Shown here: positions 1-8,644 of the stretch, one piece after another
How positions within the stretch are numbered: the first letter of the stretch is position 1
Layout of the letters: each line of letters begins with the position of its first letter
Source of the DNA: Candidatus Nitrosocosmicus sp.
Lineage (GTDB): Archaea > Thermoproteota > Nitrososphaeria > Nitrososphaerales > Nitrososphaeraceae
Direction of reading: 5' to 3'
DNA length: 64,000 nt
Assembly: GCA_031177355.1 (NCBI GenBank)
Contig: JAPSGR010000001.1
Location: forward strand, 1 to 64,000
Program-made: the position numbers and the translations under genes
The notes under the pieces: generated by a model
Told to the model about the DNA's origin: nothing
The model's input: the letters and a program-made list of their open reading frames with translations, nothing else
Databases searched by the model: none

Positions 1-120
1 TCCACAACTACCGACCCATCCTTAGCTTCATCTTCCACAACTACCGACCCATCCTTAGCTTCATCTTCCACAACTACCGACCCATCCTTAGCTTCATCTT
101 CCACAACTACCGACCCATCG
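1..120 (+). repeat. 33-bp in-frame tandem repeat (11-residue STTTDPSLASS units)
   Basis: Three complete, near-identical 33-bp units (1-33, 34-66, 67-99) and a partial fourth (100-120) encode STTTDPSLASS. The array continues out of the window. Low-complexity Ser/Thr repeats like this often form stalks or linkers in surface proteins and change copy number by slippage. Confidence 0.9.
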
Positions 121-1347
121 ATAATTCAAAATCCTGTTACTTTGACAGATGAGAGTGAGAACTCGACATCTTCATCAAATGATGATACCGAAGATCAAGA
201 TCTTGATTGCGATGATATCCCTGAACGGAATTTCATTGTATCTTCTGACGATCCCAATGGTTTTGATGGAAGTGACAATGATGGTATTAGTTGTGAAACC
301 AACGGCGGCGACAATAGCAATGGAAATTTGACCTCTTCTCCACTCGAGGATGACGAAGGACCTGATGGAGACTGCTTATTTAACCCTGATTTACCCAAAT
401 GTGCATCAGTCGATGGGGAATGTCCCGATGGCTTCTTTCAAAATGAGGATGAACAATGTGTGCCAGAAGGTGGTTGTCCAGATGACTACCACAGAGTCGA
501 TGATGACGAAACTGGAAGGTGTATTCCAAATTCCGAAGGTTGCCCTGATGGAATGATATTTAGGGCCGATGAGAAGTCGTGCGGCTATAAAGAAGATCTA
601 TGTCAAGATAATCCTAGCCTCGATGGGTGTGTAGAAACTCCCCAAGAGTGTGATAATGGAAGAGATGACGATAGTGATGGCTTAACTGACTCTGAAGACC
701 CTGATTGTGGTCAACAAGAATGTGACCCTTCATATCCAGATAATTGTATTCCATCTCCTCCACCAGACCTAGATTGCGACCAAGATGGAGATGTGGAAGA
801 CGGTGAGATTCCATACCATGACTTTAAGGTAAATCAACCAGACCCACATGGTTTTGATGGAAATGACAATGATGGTATAGGCTGTGAAACAGAAGATACT
901 GACAATGATAACAGCAATTCAGATGTCATCAGGGCCTCACAAGATTCGTGTGATGATATCTCTGACACCATCGACTTATTCCCTGACCAACTAGATTCTG
1001 AACGCGTGCAGATTATTGCATATTTTGAGGATTGCGAATTAGACTTGGCCTCTTTGACGTTAAACATCGTAGAAGATGATGATCTCAAACTGGTGGCGGC
1101 AAACTTTGAAGATGGAGAATCCGATGCAGTAGAAGTTGAATTAGATCCTATAGATGATCAGGACTCTAATTCAGATAATACGTGGTATGAAGCAACCGTT
1201 TCTGGAAACCAAGAAGGATTTGATTTAGAGACTGGCGACCCTCGAACAATTAGTAATGTCAATGGAATAGTGTTATGGAATAATGGTGACGATCCAATAC
1301 AATTTGCTGAAAATAACTCTATAGAATTTGACATCGAGTTCGACTAG
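1..1347 (+). CDS. Acidic Cys-rich secreted protein with Excalibur-like Ca-binding motifs (5' end outside window)
   Basis: The frame is open from base 1, so the true start lies before the window; 448 residues are visible, ending at TAG 1345-1347. The visible N-terminus is an 11-residue Ser/Thr repeat. Two modules at about 199-297 and 766-888 have the form DLDCD...DP(N/H)GFDG(S/N)DNDGI(S/G)CE, resembling Excalibur extracellular calcium-binding modules with acidic DxDNDG loops and a paired Cys. Between them is a Cys-rich stretch with repeated CPDG(F/M/Y) motifs. The last 110 residues (from about 1000) form a different domain with few Cys and many Asp/Glu. Composition suggests an exported, calcium-binding cell-surface protein, but the signal peptide is not visible. 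Function is unknown; the Excalibur comparison is by motif only. Confidence 0.75.
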   Translation, partial: STTTDPSLASSSTTTDPSLASSSTTTDPSLASSSTTTDPSIIQNPVTLTDESENSTSSSNDDTEDQDLDCDDIPERNFIVSSDDPNGFDGSDNDGISCETNGGDNSNGNLTSSPLEDDEGPDGDCLFNPDLPKCASVDGECPDGFFQNEDEQCVPEGGCPDDYHRVDDDETGRCIPNSEGCPDGMIFRADEKSCGYKEDLCQDNPSLDGCVETPQECDNGRDDDSDGLTDSEDPDCGQQECDPSYPDNCIPSPPPDLDCDQDGDVEDGEIPYHDFKVNQPDPHGFDGNDNDGIGCETEDTDNDNSNSDVIRASQDSCDDISDTIDLFPDQLDSERVQIIAYFEDCELDLASLTLNIVEDDDLKLVAANFEDGESDAVEVELDPIDDQDSNSDNTWYEATVSGNQEGFDLETGDPRTISNVNGIVLWNNGDDPIQFAENNSIEFDIEFD

Positions 1348-1498
1348 AATATAACCTATATCAAGACTGATCTATATCTATTTGGTCCTAATTTGCCCTC
1401 TAGCATCAAGCCTTTTAGCGACCCATAAAAAAAGGGTGAAATTCGACCCCCCCTCCGAAAAAGGCTTATTTCGCGCTTGAAGATGCGGCAATAATAAA

Positions 1499-2017
1499 GT
1501 GTTATCCAAAGCAAGGTTCTATATCTCAAAGTCACAAGGGGTATCCAAGTCTTATGAAAGAAAGATAAAATCTATTATTCGAAAAAAGTTAAAGGTATTG
1601 CAAAAGGATATTCCTTTGTTATCTCAGCTATTTGTTAATGAGTTCCAAACACTGATGAGCATTCAAACCTTAGATAATTCAATCCCAAATAAAGAAGGCG
1701 AGGAAACTGTCCATAGATTTGGACAAAAATTGGCAGTTGATAATTCTGCTACCGTATTCGGTAGTTCCATATTAACCGACTATGATCAAGCCAGATCTAA
1801 AAAGCTTGTAGACCGTGAGAGCATTGAGGGTTCAAAAGCCTCGAATCCGGCCTCAATGGAAGCTACGGAATTCAGTAATGGTGAGGCTAGGAGAGCTACA
1901 GAATATAGTAATTCTTATACAAAAACAGCGCCGGGAGAGGGATTTGAACCCTCGAGGCCCTCGCGGGCCACAAGCTTTACAGTTTATTATTTCCAGGCTT
2001 GCGCCCTTCCAGGCTAG
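1499..2017 (+). CDS. Uncertain hypothetical ORF running antisense into tRNA-Ser
   Basis: GTG at 1499 is the first usable start after an in-frame TGA at 1478. The first 60 residues (basic, KSYERKIKSIIRKKL-like, probably helical) look like real coding sequence. The last 30 residues (from 1929) are only the antisense reading of the tRNA-Ser gene, a common source of false C-termini. I do not recognise the protein. It lies against the 3' end of the tRNA, where integrated elements leave gene remnants, but no recombinase motif is visible. It may be a decayed gene or a chance frame. The 1348-1498 spacer before it shows only a C-rich, A-rich stretch. Confidence 0.25.
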   Translation: MLSKARFYISKSQGVSKSYERKIKSIIRKKLKVLQKDIPLLSQLFVNEFQTLMSIQTLDNSIPNKEGEETVHRFGQKLAVDNSATVFGSSILTDYDQARSKKLVDRESIEGSKASNPASMEATEFSNGEARRATEYSNSYTKTAPGEGFEPSRPSRATSFTVYYFQACALPG

Positions 2018-2028
2018 GCGACCCCGGC
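1929..2028 (-). tRNA. tRNA-Ser (GGA) with a 14-nt intron
   Basis: On the minus strand a complete cloverleaf can be folded. The acceptor GCCGGGG pairs with TCCCGGC, with discriminator G at 1929. The anticodon stem CAAGC (1997-2001) pairs with GCTTG (1971-1975), the T-arm is GAGGG-TTCAAAT-CCCTC, and there is a long variable arm GGCCC-GCGA-GGGCC, as expected for class II tRNA-Ser. The anticodon loop spans 21 nt instead of 7, so 14 nt are an intron next to anticodon GGA, at the usual archaeal position after base 37. The mature length would be 86 nt. CCA is not encoded. Confidence 0.9.
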
Positions 2029-2070
2029 TTTTGATTATGATTGCTATGACCGCTTTTTATGTATATCTAA

Positions 2071-2235
2071 TTAACTCATTTCTATTTTGTCAATCATACG
2101 TCCTGACAGTAAGTCAAATTTATAAATTTTTGAATGACCTGTCGAGGCCTTATGGTCTTGAATATCGGAATAAAACAAGAAATTTTGATTACACTGAGTA
2201 CATACCCAAACTATATTTAGATCTTTATCGTTCAT
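2071..2235 (-). CDS. Small C2H2 zinc-finger protein
   Basis: This is a 54-residue protein starting MNDKD, with a classical C2H2 finger: C-x2-C, 12 residues, H-x5-H (VCTQC...DHKASTGH). Such tiny single-finger proteins occur in thaumarchaea and probably bind DNA, RNA or another protein; no specific role can be given. An upstream ATG at 2262 is in frame. However, the TATA-like TTATATC lies only about 12 bp before it and about 33 bp before the ATG at 2235, so a transcript starting about 26 bp after the box would include only the inner start. It is separated from tRNA-Ser by 42 bp, on the same strand. Confidence 0.7.
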   Translation of the reverse strand: MNDKDLNIVWVCTQCNQNFLFYSDIQDHKASTGHSKIYKFDLLSGRMIDKIEMS

Positions 2236-2262
2236 CTTTTCGTCTAACGATAGCATCCACAC

Positions 2263-2599
2263 AAACGATATAAGCAGTTTGAAAACAAATAATGTTATTT
2301 TATTTTGATTATTTTATAGTAAAAATATCTTCAAATAATCTTGTAATAAAGTCTGTATTATAATTTACACATGATTTAAATCAATAACGGTGAATTCTAC
2401 TAATACAAAGCTATTAATCCTTTTTCTAAATTAGAGTTATTAGAGCACCAAATATTCGTAGAGAAAATATATCACGTTATAACCCAATTTTGATTTTTAT
2501 ATATGACAATAAACAAAATTATGTTGACACGATTTCCAACACTATAAAAAAATCTTCTTCCATTAACCTTTAAACCTCTATCTTATAATTCATTTTACA
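2263..2599. other. Intergenic region between divergent genes
   Basis: About 340 bp of very AT-rich sequence between the zinc-finger gene (minus) and endonuclease IV (plus). Apart from promoter elements for each gene I see no reading frame or strong hairpin. Confidence 0.6.
2568..2575 (+). promoter_or_regulatory. TATA-like box of the endonuclease IV gene
   Basis: The sequence CTTTAAAC is centred about 28 bp upstream of the ATG at 2600. This is the spacing expected for an archaeal TATA box driving a leaderless or nearly leaderless transcript. Confidence 0.45.
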
Positions 2600-3466
2600 A
2601 TGACTTTAAAGTTAGGCTTTCATGTTTCTATAAGTGGCGGTATTTGTAATTCGATAGTAAATGCCACTAATATCGGATGTACATCATTTCAGATCTTTAG
2701 CAGAAATCCAAGACAATGGAAAGCGAAAAATTTGGAAGAAGAAGAGGCTCTTCAATTTAAGCAAGGATTAAGACAATGTAGAATTGATCTGGACTCTGTA
2801 GCGGTCCATATGCCTTACTTGCCTAATTTGTCAGCACCTGCAAGTGATATGTATGACAAATCCGTTTCAACGTTAACTGAGGAAATAATAAGATGCAACA
2901 CTCTTGAAATACCCTATTTAGTAATACACTTAGGCAGTCACTTAGGAAAAGGAGAAAAAAACGGAATCAGTCAGTTAGTCAATGCGTGTCAGAAATCGAT
3001 TCAAGCTTATGAGAAGATCGGGTTGTCCAGAAATAAAGTGAAACTGTTACTTGAAAACAGTGCTGGACAAAAAAATAGCATTGGAAGTAAGATAGAGGAA
3101 ATACAGCATATACTTCAACTACTTGGTACATCGGATTATGGAGTTTGTCTTGATACTTGCCACTTGTTTGCTGCCGGTTATGACTTGTCTAATGAAGATG
3201 GTATATATAATTTCCTTGAACACGTAAACAATACCATCGGAATGCAAAATCTTAAACTCATTCACTTAAATGATTCTAAGGGGGATCTTGGCTCTCATCT
3301 TGATAGGCATTATCATATTGGCTTGGGCAAAATAGGCGAACTTGGTTTCAAAATATTAATCAATGACAATAAAATTAAACACATTCCGCTCATAATGGAA
3401 ACACCTATTGATTCTATAAGAGGAGACAAAGAAAACTTAGAATTCGTAAGAAGATTTATTAAATGA
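2600..3466 (+). CDS. nfo: Endonuclease IV (AP endonuclease, Nfo family)
   Basis: The enzyme cleaves 5' of abasic sites in base excision repair and also trims 3' blocked ends. The protein has 288 residues, the usual length. All nine metal-ligand positions of the three-zinc TIM-barrel site can be placed: H70 (VHMPY), H110 (VIHLGSH), E152 (LLENSAG), D185 and H188 (LDTCH), H222 (IHLND), D235 and H237 (LDRHYH), and E267 (METP). It is transcribed alone, with a TATA-like box just upstream. In the same window, the type 4 uracil-DNA glycosylase at 63130-63717 would produce the abasic sites this enzyme acts on. Confidence 0.95.
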   Translation: MTLKLGFHVSISGGICNSIVNATNIGCTSFQIFSRNPRQWKAKNLEEEEALQFKQGLRQCRIDLDSVAVHMPYLPNLSAPASDMYDKSVSTLTEEIIRCNTLEIPYLVIHLGSHLGKGEKNGISQLVNACQKSIQAYEKIGLSRNKVKLLLENSAGQKNSIGSKIEEIQHILQLLGTSDYGVCLDTCHLFAAGYDLSNEDGIYNFLEHVNNTIGMQNLKLIHLNDSKGDLGSHLDRHYHIGLGKIGELGFKILINDNKIKHIPLIMETPIDSIRGDKENLEFVRRFIK

Positions 3467-4050
3467 ACTATTAATTCTTCTTAAACCCGATTAGTACAGG
3501 AAACTAGCTGATCTCCAACGAATATATGAGCTTACAATATTTTCATTAGAAAAAATTGAATTACCATACATTTAAAACAATATTTAAAAAAGATATAGAA
3601 TATCAAAACTATTGTTGTGCTTATTTATCAATTATACCATTTGACGCAACACCAGATCCCTCTTTCGACTTAAATTCACCTTTTGTCGAAAAGTGCCAGT
3701 TAAGTCTGATAATTACAAGGTTTATCAATAAAATGATCCGACCAGTAGTATCTTTCGTATAAAGAAACAATAATACATTATAGTCATCATTCTAATATAA
3801 AATAGCTGAGGATATAATCGATAAAATTCAATAATCACTCAAATGTTGTTTAGTCTAATCATTTTCACTAATCTTAAGCTCATTTGAATATAATGATAAT
3901 ATTTTCGAGTAATTTTCTATGATATCTAAATCTCTTTAAATCCAGGTAATATCTTAGTTATATGACGAGAATAAGAATCCAACAATAGTTAGTATAAAAA
4001 AAACATAAATTTGCTTATTCTTATTAACTTTAAGCGTTACAAGAATTAGC
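3467..4050. other. Non-coding stretch, no clear gene
   Basis: Very AT-rich. A 68-codon TTG frame at 3556-3762 has unconvincing composition. On the opposite strand, about 35 codons ending near 3625 read as a hydrophobic stretch followed by a polar tail, but with no good start. I would not call either. The right end carries the promoter of the small gene at 4051. Confidence 0.5.
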
Positions 4051-4227
4051 ATGATCAAGATTAAGGAAGAAAAGCCAAAAGATGGAAGTACACCTAAGAT
4101 ATATCTAAACGTGGAGAATAGATATGAACTAATACAGGATTCTTACCCTATATTCATAAAACCTAAAAACCTTACTCACTTAGCATACGACGCATCGATT
4201 CTGGAAAAAAATAATTATGCTGCCTAA
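4051..4227 (+). CDS. Small hypothetical protein (58 aa)
   Basis: ATG 4051 to TAA 4225-4227 encodes MIKIKEEKPKDGSTPKIYLN... The protein is charged, with no Cys, signal peptide or membrane segment. The AT-poor third positions relative to the flanks and the balanced amino-acid composition suggest real coding sequence. It lies 53 bp upstream of the DUF2382 protein and could be co-transcribed with it. No family recognised. Confidence 0.45.
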   Translation: MIKIKEEKPKDGSTPKIYLNVENRYELIQDSYPIFIKPKNLTHLAYDASILEKNNYAA

Positions 4228-4280
4228 GTATCGATCGCCTATACTATAAAGATGTATATACTATTTCATTCATTTTAGTA

Positions 4281-4976
4281 TTGGGATACATATTGGATTC
4301 TCAATCTGACAATAAAAATACTTTTGGAATAGAGCTAGCCGGAAGAAACACATCTGAAGACGTTGCTAATGCGAATAACCTTAGTAATAAATCACTTATT
4401 CAGTCAGAGGAACTTGTGAGTAGGATTCCTTTGTATAACGAGAATTTCAACGTTACTAAAAGAGAGGATAATGGGCACTTAAAAATAGAAAAAAAATGGA
4501 TAACAACTAAAAAAAAGATTGAAATTCCAATTCAATATGAAGAGTTGTACATTAATGGTAAAGAGCTAGATTCTTTTGATGACAATGAGATAGTTGAAAT
4601 TTTCTCCAGAATAAGAAGCAAACTCTCTGATGTATTTATCAATGAAAAAAACGATTTAGAAATGAAAGATACCAGAAATACAAATGAGGGTAAAATAGAG
4701 ATTGTCAATAAAAAACATGAAACTAAAAGAACTGATAGGAATATTATTAGTCAAAAATCTGTCCCAGTTTCTGATGTCTCCAAAGGAACATTCGGGAACC
4801 AGCATAAGATTGAATTGTGGGGAGAGGAGATTATTATTAATAAAAGGATGGTAAAGTTAGGCGAGGTTATTATCAACAAATACGAGATTAGAGAAAACCG
4901 TAAAGTCGATGTAGATATAAGACGAGAAAAACTTACACTAAAGTTCCCAGGCAATTACAAGGAAGAAATTTTTTAA
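4281..4976 (+). CDS. DUF2382 (YsnF/AvaK-like) domain protein
   Basis: A 231-residue protein with two copies of the DUF2382 pattern: a hydrophobic strand, an acidic or basic 'xxNVTKR' or 'INKRMVKLGEV' strand, then alternating charged strands ending in an 'E(E/K)L' segment. These lie at about residues 48-95 (RIPLYNENFNVTKRE...) and 178-225 (IELWGEEIIINKRM...). The family is linked to general stress responses in bacteria and is often joined to a PRC-barrel, but no biochemical role is established. There is no signal peptide. The start is TTG 4281; TTG 4293 is an alternative. It is followed after 75 bp by a second family member that does carry a PRC-barrel, so the two may act together. Confidence 0.7.
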   Translation: MGYILDSQSDNKNTFGIELAGRNTSEDVANANNLSNKSLIQSEELVSRIPLYNENFNVTKREDNGHLKIEKKWITTKKKIEIPIQYEELYINGKELDSFDDNEIVEIFSRIRSKLSDVFINEKNDLEMKDTRNTNEGKIEIVNKKHETKRTDRNIISQKSVPVSDVSKGTFGNQHKIELWGEEIIINKRMVKLGEVIINKYEIRENRKVDVDIRREKLTLKFPGNYKEEIF

Positions 4977-5051
4977 CATATTTCAATATATACCGGCGTA
5001 TTAACATATAATATCCATATTATTTTATATGTCTTGTTATTAATATGAAAT

Positions 5052-5780
5052 GTGTCTGTTAGTAACAATAAAGAAAAAATAAATTGGGATAATGTTATCA
5101 AAAAGGAAGTAATAGGTACAGACGGTCTGGATTTAGGGGAAGTAGTTGAGGTAGGAAATAATTTTGTTATAATACAAAAGGGGTTACTTAATAGGAAGAG
5201 ATACATTATACCAATTTCGACGGTTCAAAATTTTGACGGAGATACTTTAAAGGTAAATGTAAATGAGAATGATTTGTTGGAGTATGAGGAAAAAACAGAT
5301 CCACAATTTAAGGATTATTCTACGTTTAAATCTTCCGACATGTCGGGAGAGATTGAAACTACAATACCTGTAATAGGTGAAAACCTGCAAATCTCAAAGA
5401 AAATTGTTGAAGACAGCGTGGAAATCATTAAGGACCCAATTAAGGAAACTAAGACGGTGGAAATTGAACTTACTTATGAAAAGATAAGCATTGAGCGAAT
5501 ACCTTTTGATAATGTAAATAAAGAGCCTAAGGACACCTCGGCTGCTTCTGACGACGGGTATAAAGCCGCAATTGAAAAACCTGTAACTTCAAGGACCCAA
5601 ATATCAATCCCATTAAAAAGGGAAGTTCCAGTAGTAATAAAGAACCCTTACATCAGAGAAGAGGTAGTAATCAAAAAAAGACCTGTAAAGGAGACAAAAA
5701 CGATAACTACCGATGTGACTAATGAAAAAGTCAGCTACACCGAAAATGAATCCGTCAACAACACAAACCAATCTTTTTGA
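5052..5780 (+). CDS. PRC-barrel plus DUF2382 protein
   Basis: A 242-residue protein with a GTG start at 5052. Residues about 17-75 (IGTDGLDLGEVVEVG...GLLNRKRYIIPIS) match a PRC-barrel, a small beta-barrel adaptor found in photosynthetic reaction-centre H subunits and RimM. It is followed by two DUF2382 units at about 103-155 (TTIPVIGENLQISKK...) and 180-232 (ISIPLKREVPVVIKN...). This is the standard architecture of stress-induced YsnF/AvaK-like proteins. It has no Cys and no membrane segment, so it is probably cytoplasmic. It sits in tandem with the DUF2382 protein upstream. Function beyond a stress-related scaffold is unknown. Confidence 0.75.
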   Translation: MSVSNNKEKINWDNVIKKEVIGTDGLDLGEVVEVGNNFVIIQKGLLNRKRYIIPISTVQNFDGDTLKVNVNENDLLEYEEKTDPQFKDYSTFKSSDMSGEIETTIPVIGENLQISKKIVEDSVEIIKDPIKETKTVEIELTYEKISIERIPFDNVNKEPKDTSAASDDGYKAAIEKPVTSRTQISIPLKREVPVVIKNPYIREEVVIKKRPVKETKTITTDVTNEKVSYTENESVNNTNQSF

Positions 5781-6081
5781 TAAATGAGTCAAAGTTAAAA
5801 CAGAGAGCAGTAATGTGAGGCAGAGGTTAGCCCACATGCCCAGTCGCATTGGACATTCCCATTCGATATCCCTTATATCTTATTTGAAAGGTAAATAATG
5901 TTCTTACTAGGTTATTTTAAGATGATTGTATTCAAAGTTATAAAAATAACAATACTGAAAAACTATTAATCTAACATTTAATACTTGATCATACATTATT
6001 TTAAATTTCTTTATTAAAATTTGCTATTTATTTCTCACAAATAGATTTAAGGATCTGAATTTTCTAATATGATATCTATCT
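5781..6081. other. Intergenic region upstream of glyS
   Basis: About 300 bp, AT-rich. A possible TATA box (ATTTAAGG near 6045-6052) lies about 34 bp before glyS. No reading frame or strong hairpin seen. Confidence 0.5.
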
Positions 6082-7551
6082 ATGAATACTTATGATCAAA
6101 TTATACAACTTGCTTTAGAAAGAGGTTTTTATTTTCCCAGTAGCGAATTATACGCTGACGCAAGTGCAGGATTCTGGGAATATGGGCCCAATGGGGTTAA
6201 AATCAAGAATAAATTCTTAGACTTATGGCGTAGGGAATTAGTAAGACGTGATAATATGATAGAAATTGATGGATCCCAAATAATGAGCAAAAGTGTATTT
6301 GCAGCATCTGGCCATTTAAGTAACTTTACCGATCCAGTCGTAAAGTGTAAAAAATGTGCAAGCTCCTTTCGGGCTGACAAATTGGTTCAAGAAGTTGCTA
6401 ACATAGATGTACCTGAAAGAATGGCCAATGAATCGGTAGATAAGTTAATAAAAGAATATAATATATCCTGTCCTCTTTGCAAGGGTGAATTGTCAAATGC
6501 TGAGAGATTCAATATGATGTTTAAGGTCGAGATTGGTCCAAACCATGATGAGGCATATTTAAGGCCCGAAACTTGTCAATCAATCTTCGTAGACTTTTCT
6601 AGAATATTCAAGGTCAGTAGGGGAAAATTACCATTAGGTATAGCTCAAGTTGGAAAAAGTTTCAGAAATGAAATATCTCCTCGTCAAGGCCTTCTTAGAC
6701 TTAGGGAATTTTATCAAGCTGAAATTGAAGTTTTCTGTAATCCCTCAAAACTTGATGACTTAAATAAATTCGACGGGATAAAAAATACAATCTTGAGATT
6801 TTATGACGATCGTATCATAGAAATCTCTGTAGAAGAAGCCCTTCATAAGCAGATAATACCCAATAAATTAGTTGGATACTATTTAGCATTACTTGTGGAA
6901 TTTTTCGAAAGAACAGGGATTGATAAGAAAAGGACAAGGCTTAGAAAGCTTTCCGATGAAGAGAAAGCATTCTATTCCACTGTCGCATTTGATTTTGAAG
7001 TCGATACGTCTATTGGATGGCTTGAGCTAGTAGCTTGCAACTATAGATCTGACTATGACCTTAAATCACATTCGACTATTAGCAAGACAAATCTTGAGGT
7101 AATGGATGATGAAGTAAAAGTTCTTCCGCATATTTTTGAACTATCTCTTGGAGTAGATCGGTGCATTTACTCTATAATGGAGCATTCTTATTTTATTGAT
7201 CGCGAAAATGACGATAGATCTGTATTAAAACTAAAACCATATCTATCTCCAATTCATGCAGGCGTACTGCCACTCTTAAAAAAACCCGGTTTCAAAGAAA
7301 AATCTTCTAAACTTTTGGCTCAGATACAAAAAGATTTCGACGTATTCTATGACGAAGCGGGATCTATAGGTCGACGCTATAGACGATTGGAAGAAATAGG
7401 AACCCCATTTGCTTTTACAATTGACCATCAAACACTGGAAGACGATACAGTAACGGTAAGGTATCGAGATTCAATGAAACAAGAAAGGATAAAAATAGAC
7501 GATGCTAATTCATTTCTATTTACTAACGTGTTCACATATGAGAACAAATGA
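6082..7551 (+). CDS. glyS: Glycine--tRNA ligase (class II, archaeal alpha2 type)
   Basis: It charges tRNA-Gly with glycine using ATP. The 489-residue protein begins with the GlyRS signature (QLALERGFYFPSSELY...GFWEYGPNGV). A CKKC...CPLC zinc-binding pair sits in the insertion at about residues 92-133. Class II motif 2 is FRNEISPRQGLLRLREF at about 194-210 and motif 3 is LGVDRCIYSI at about 353-362. The C-terminal anticodon-binding domain ends in ...DDTVTVRYRDSMKQERI. It is slightly shorter than many archaeal GlyRS but all the catalytic elements are present. It is probably monocistronic; the next gene is convergent with 13 bp between stops. Confidence 0.95.
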   Translation: MNTYDQIIQLALERGFYFPSSELYADASAGFWEYGPNGVKIKNKFLDLWRRELVRRDNMIEIDGSQIMSKSVFAASGHLSNFTDPVVKCKKCASSFRADKLVQEVANIDVPERMANESVDKLIKEYNISCPLCKGELSNAERFNMMFKVEIGPNHDEAYLRPETCQSIFVDFSRIFKVSRGKLPLGIAQVGKSFRNEISPRQGLLRLREFYQAEIEVFCNPSKLDDLNKFDGIKNTILRFYDDRIIEISVEEALHKQIIPNKLVGYYLALLVEFFERTGIDKKRTRLRKLSDEEKAFYSTVAFDFEVDTSIGWLELVACNYRSDYDLKSHSTISKTNLEVMDDEVKVLPHIFELSLGVDRCIYSIMEHSYFIDRENDDRSVLKLKPYLSPIHAGVLPLLKKPGFKEKSSKLLAQIQKDFDVFYDEAGSIGRRYRRLEEIGTPFAFTIDHQTLEDDTVTVRYRDSMKQERIKIDDANSFLFTNVFTYENK

Positions 7552-7564
7552 TTTCATGTTAAAA

Positions 7565-7843
7565 TTACCAGTATGAGCTTTCACGCTCAGCTTCTTTCTT
7601 TTCATGAGATGTATTTTTCTTTGCAAAATCGATATAACTTATTATTTGAGATTCTTCTTTGAATATTCCTTCAACAGCAATCACTGATGGTGCTTTGGTA
7701 GTGGGCAATTCCATACAACAGCCTTCTTCAAATTTCTTAATATGATACTTTACAAAATCCACACCATTTTCTATGAATAATCTGAGCACTCTCTCTGATT
7801 CTGGCGAATCATTCACCAATACTATGGGCTTTCTGGCTCTCAT
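7565..7843 (-). CDS. Glutaredoxin/thioredoxin-fold-like protein without CxxC
   Basis: The 92-residue protein begins RKPIVLVNDSPESERVLRLFIENGVDF, which follows the beta-alpha-beta start of glutaredoxins. The position of the CPxC active site reads NDSPES, so a redox disulfide there is not possible. TTKAPSVIAVEG matches the cis-Pro region of the fold. A CC pair (EEGCCMEL) lies in the middle and might bind metal. It may be a binding or adaptor protein rather than an oxidoreductase. The start is ATG 7843. The assignment is a fold guess from strand and helix pattern. Confidence 0.6.
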   Translation of the reverse strand: MRARKPIVLVNDSPESERVLRLFIENGVDFVKYHIKKFEEGCCMELPTTKAPSVIAVEGIFKEESQIISYIDFAKKNTSHEKKEAERESSYW

Positions 7844-7971
7844 GTCTCCTCTAAGTTACTTAAACCAATTGCCGAAATAAATTACTTTTTCATATTTTTT
7901 TACCTTGAGAACTGTGAAATCGCTTGTATTTAGGATATGGATCGTTGCAATAATAGTAAACTAGAAATAAT

Positions 7972-8571
7972 TTGAATGTATATCAATACTCTAAATTAAA
8001 TTTGAAAACTCTTTTGGTTGATAATTTCTCACCGTTTATTGATAACATTAAAAGTATCTTTAATGAGTCTGGGAAGGTATTTGAGTGTTACAATTGTAAT
8101 CAAATTCATACCATTGATACTCATTTGGATTTTTTACAAGAGTTTGATAATGTAGTTCTATCTGGAAGACAACGGAACTCGACGATAATAAATAAAATTA
8201 ATTCTCGAATTGTAAAAGGGTGTTTAATATTGGACAAGCCATTGCTTGGAATCTGTTATGGGGGACAAATACTAGCCTTAACACTGGGATGTACATTAAA
8301 GAAAATCGACAGGATAAAAAATATGATAAACATAGATCTCGTCGAACCTGTACCACTTTTAGAGGGTTACAAGTCCGTTAGGATGTATGAGAGTCATAAT
8401 TATTGTGTATCGGCCCTATCACATGATTTCAAGTTATTGGGCAAGTCTGAATCATGCACAAATGAATTATTTCGCTTTAGAAATAAACCGCTATTTGGTA
8501 CTCAGTTTCATCCCGAGAAAAGTGGAAGACATGGTAAGGACTTATTTCATAATTTTTTTAAGTTACGATAA
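7972..8571 (+). CDS. Class I glutamine amidotransferase (GuaA/HisH-like)
   Basis: A 199-residue single-domain GATase. The nucleophile C95 is in the elbow LLGICYGGQ, and the catalytic pair is H180 and E182 in GTQFHPEKSG. The oxyanion strand is degenerate (VVLSGRQ where GGP is usual). The middle ESHNYCVSAL...FKLLGKSE is like the SH-x(D/N) region of archaeal GMP synthase subunit A. It releases ammonia from glutamine for a partner synthase, but no synthetase lies next to it. It could be a divergent GuaAa or an orphan amidotransferase. The start is TTG 7972. The next gene begins 73 bp downstream on the same strand. Confidence 0.75.
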   Translation: MNVYQYSKLNLKTLLVDNFSPFIDNIKSIFNESGKVFECYNCNQIHTIDTHLDFLQEFDNVVLSGRQRNSTIINKINSRIVKGCLILDKPLLGICYGGQILALTLGCTLKKIDRIKNMINIDLVEPVPLLEGYKSVRMYESHNYCVSALSHDFKLLGKSESCTNELFRFRNKPLFGTQFHPEKSGRHGKDLFHNFFKLR

Positions 8572-8644
8572 AAATCAAGGATGTCGTCATTTGTTGGCGT
8601 AAAAAGCATTATGATTTTTATTTGCAAGTTTCTTTAAAATAAAG

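Noticed and set aside
1499..1928. SSV-type integrase remnant next to tRNA-Ser
   Set aside because: The position is suggestive, but no recombinase motif and no second copy of the tRNA-Ser 3' end occur in the window.
3556..3762. 68-codon TTG frame after endonuclease IV
   Set aside because: Composition is unlike neighbouring genes, with no motif or promoter, and another frame on the opposite strand looks equally plausible.
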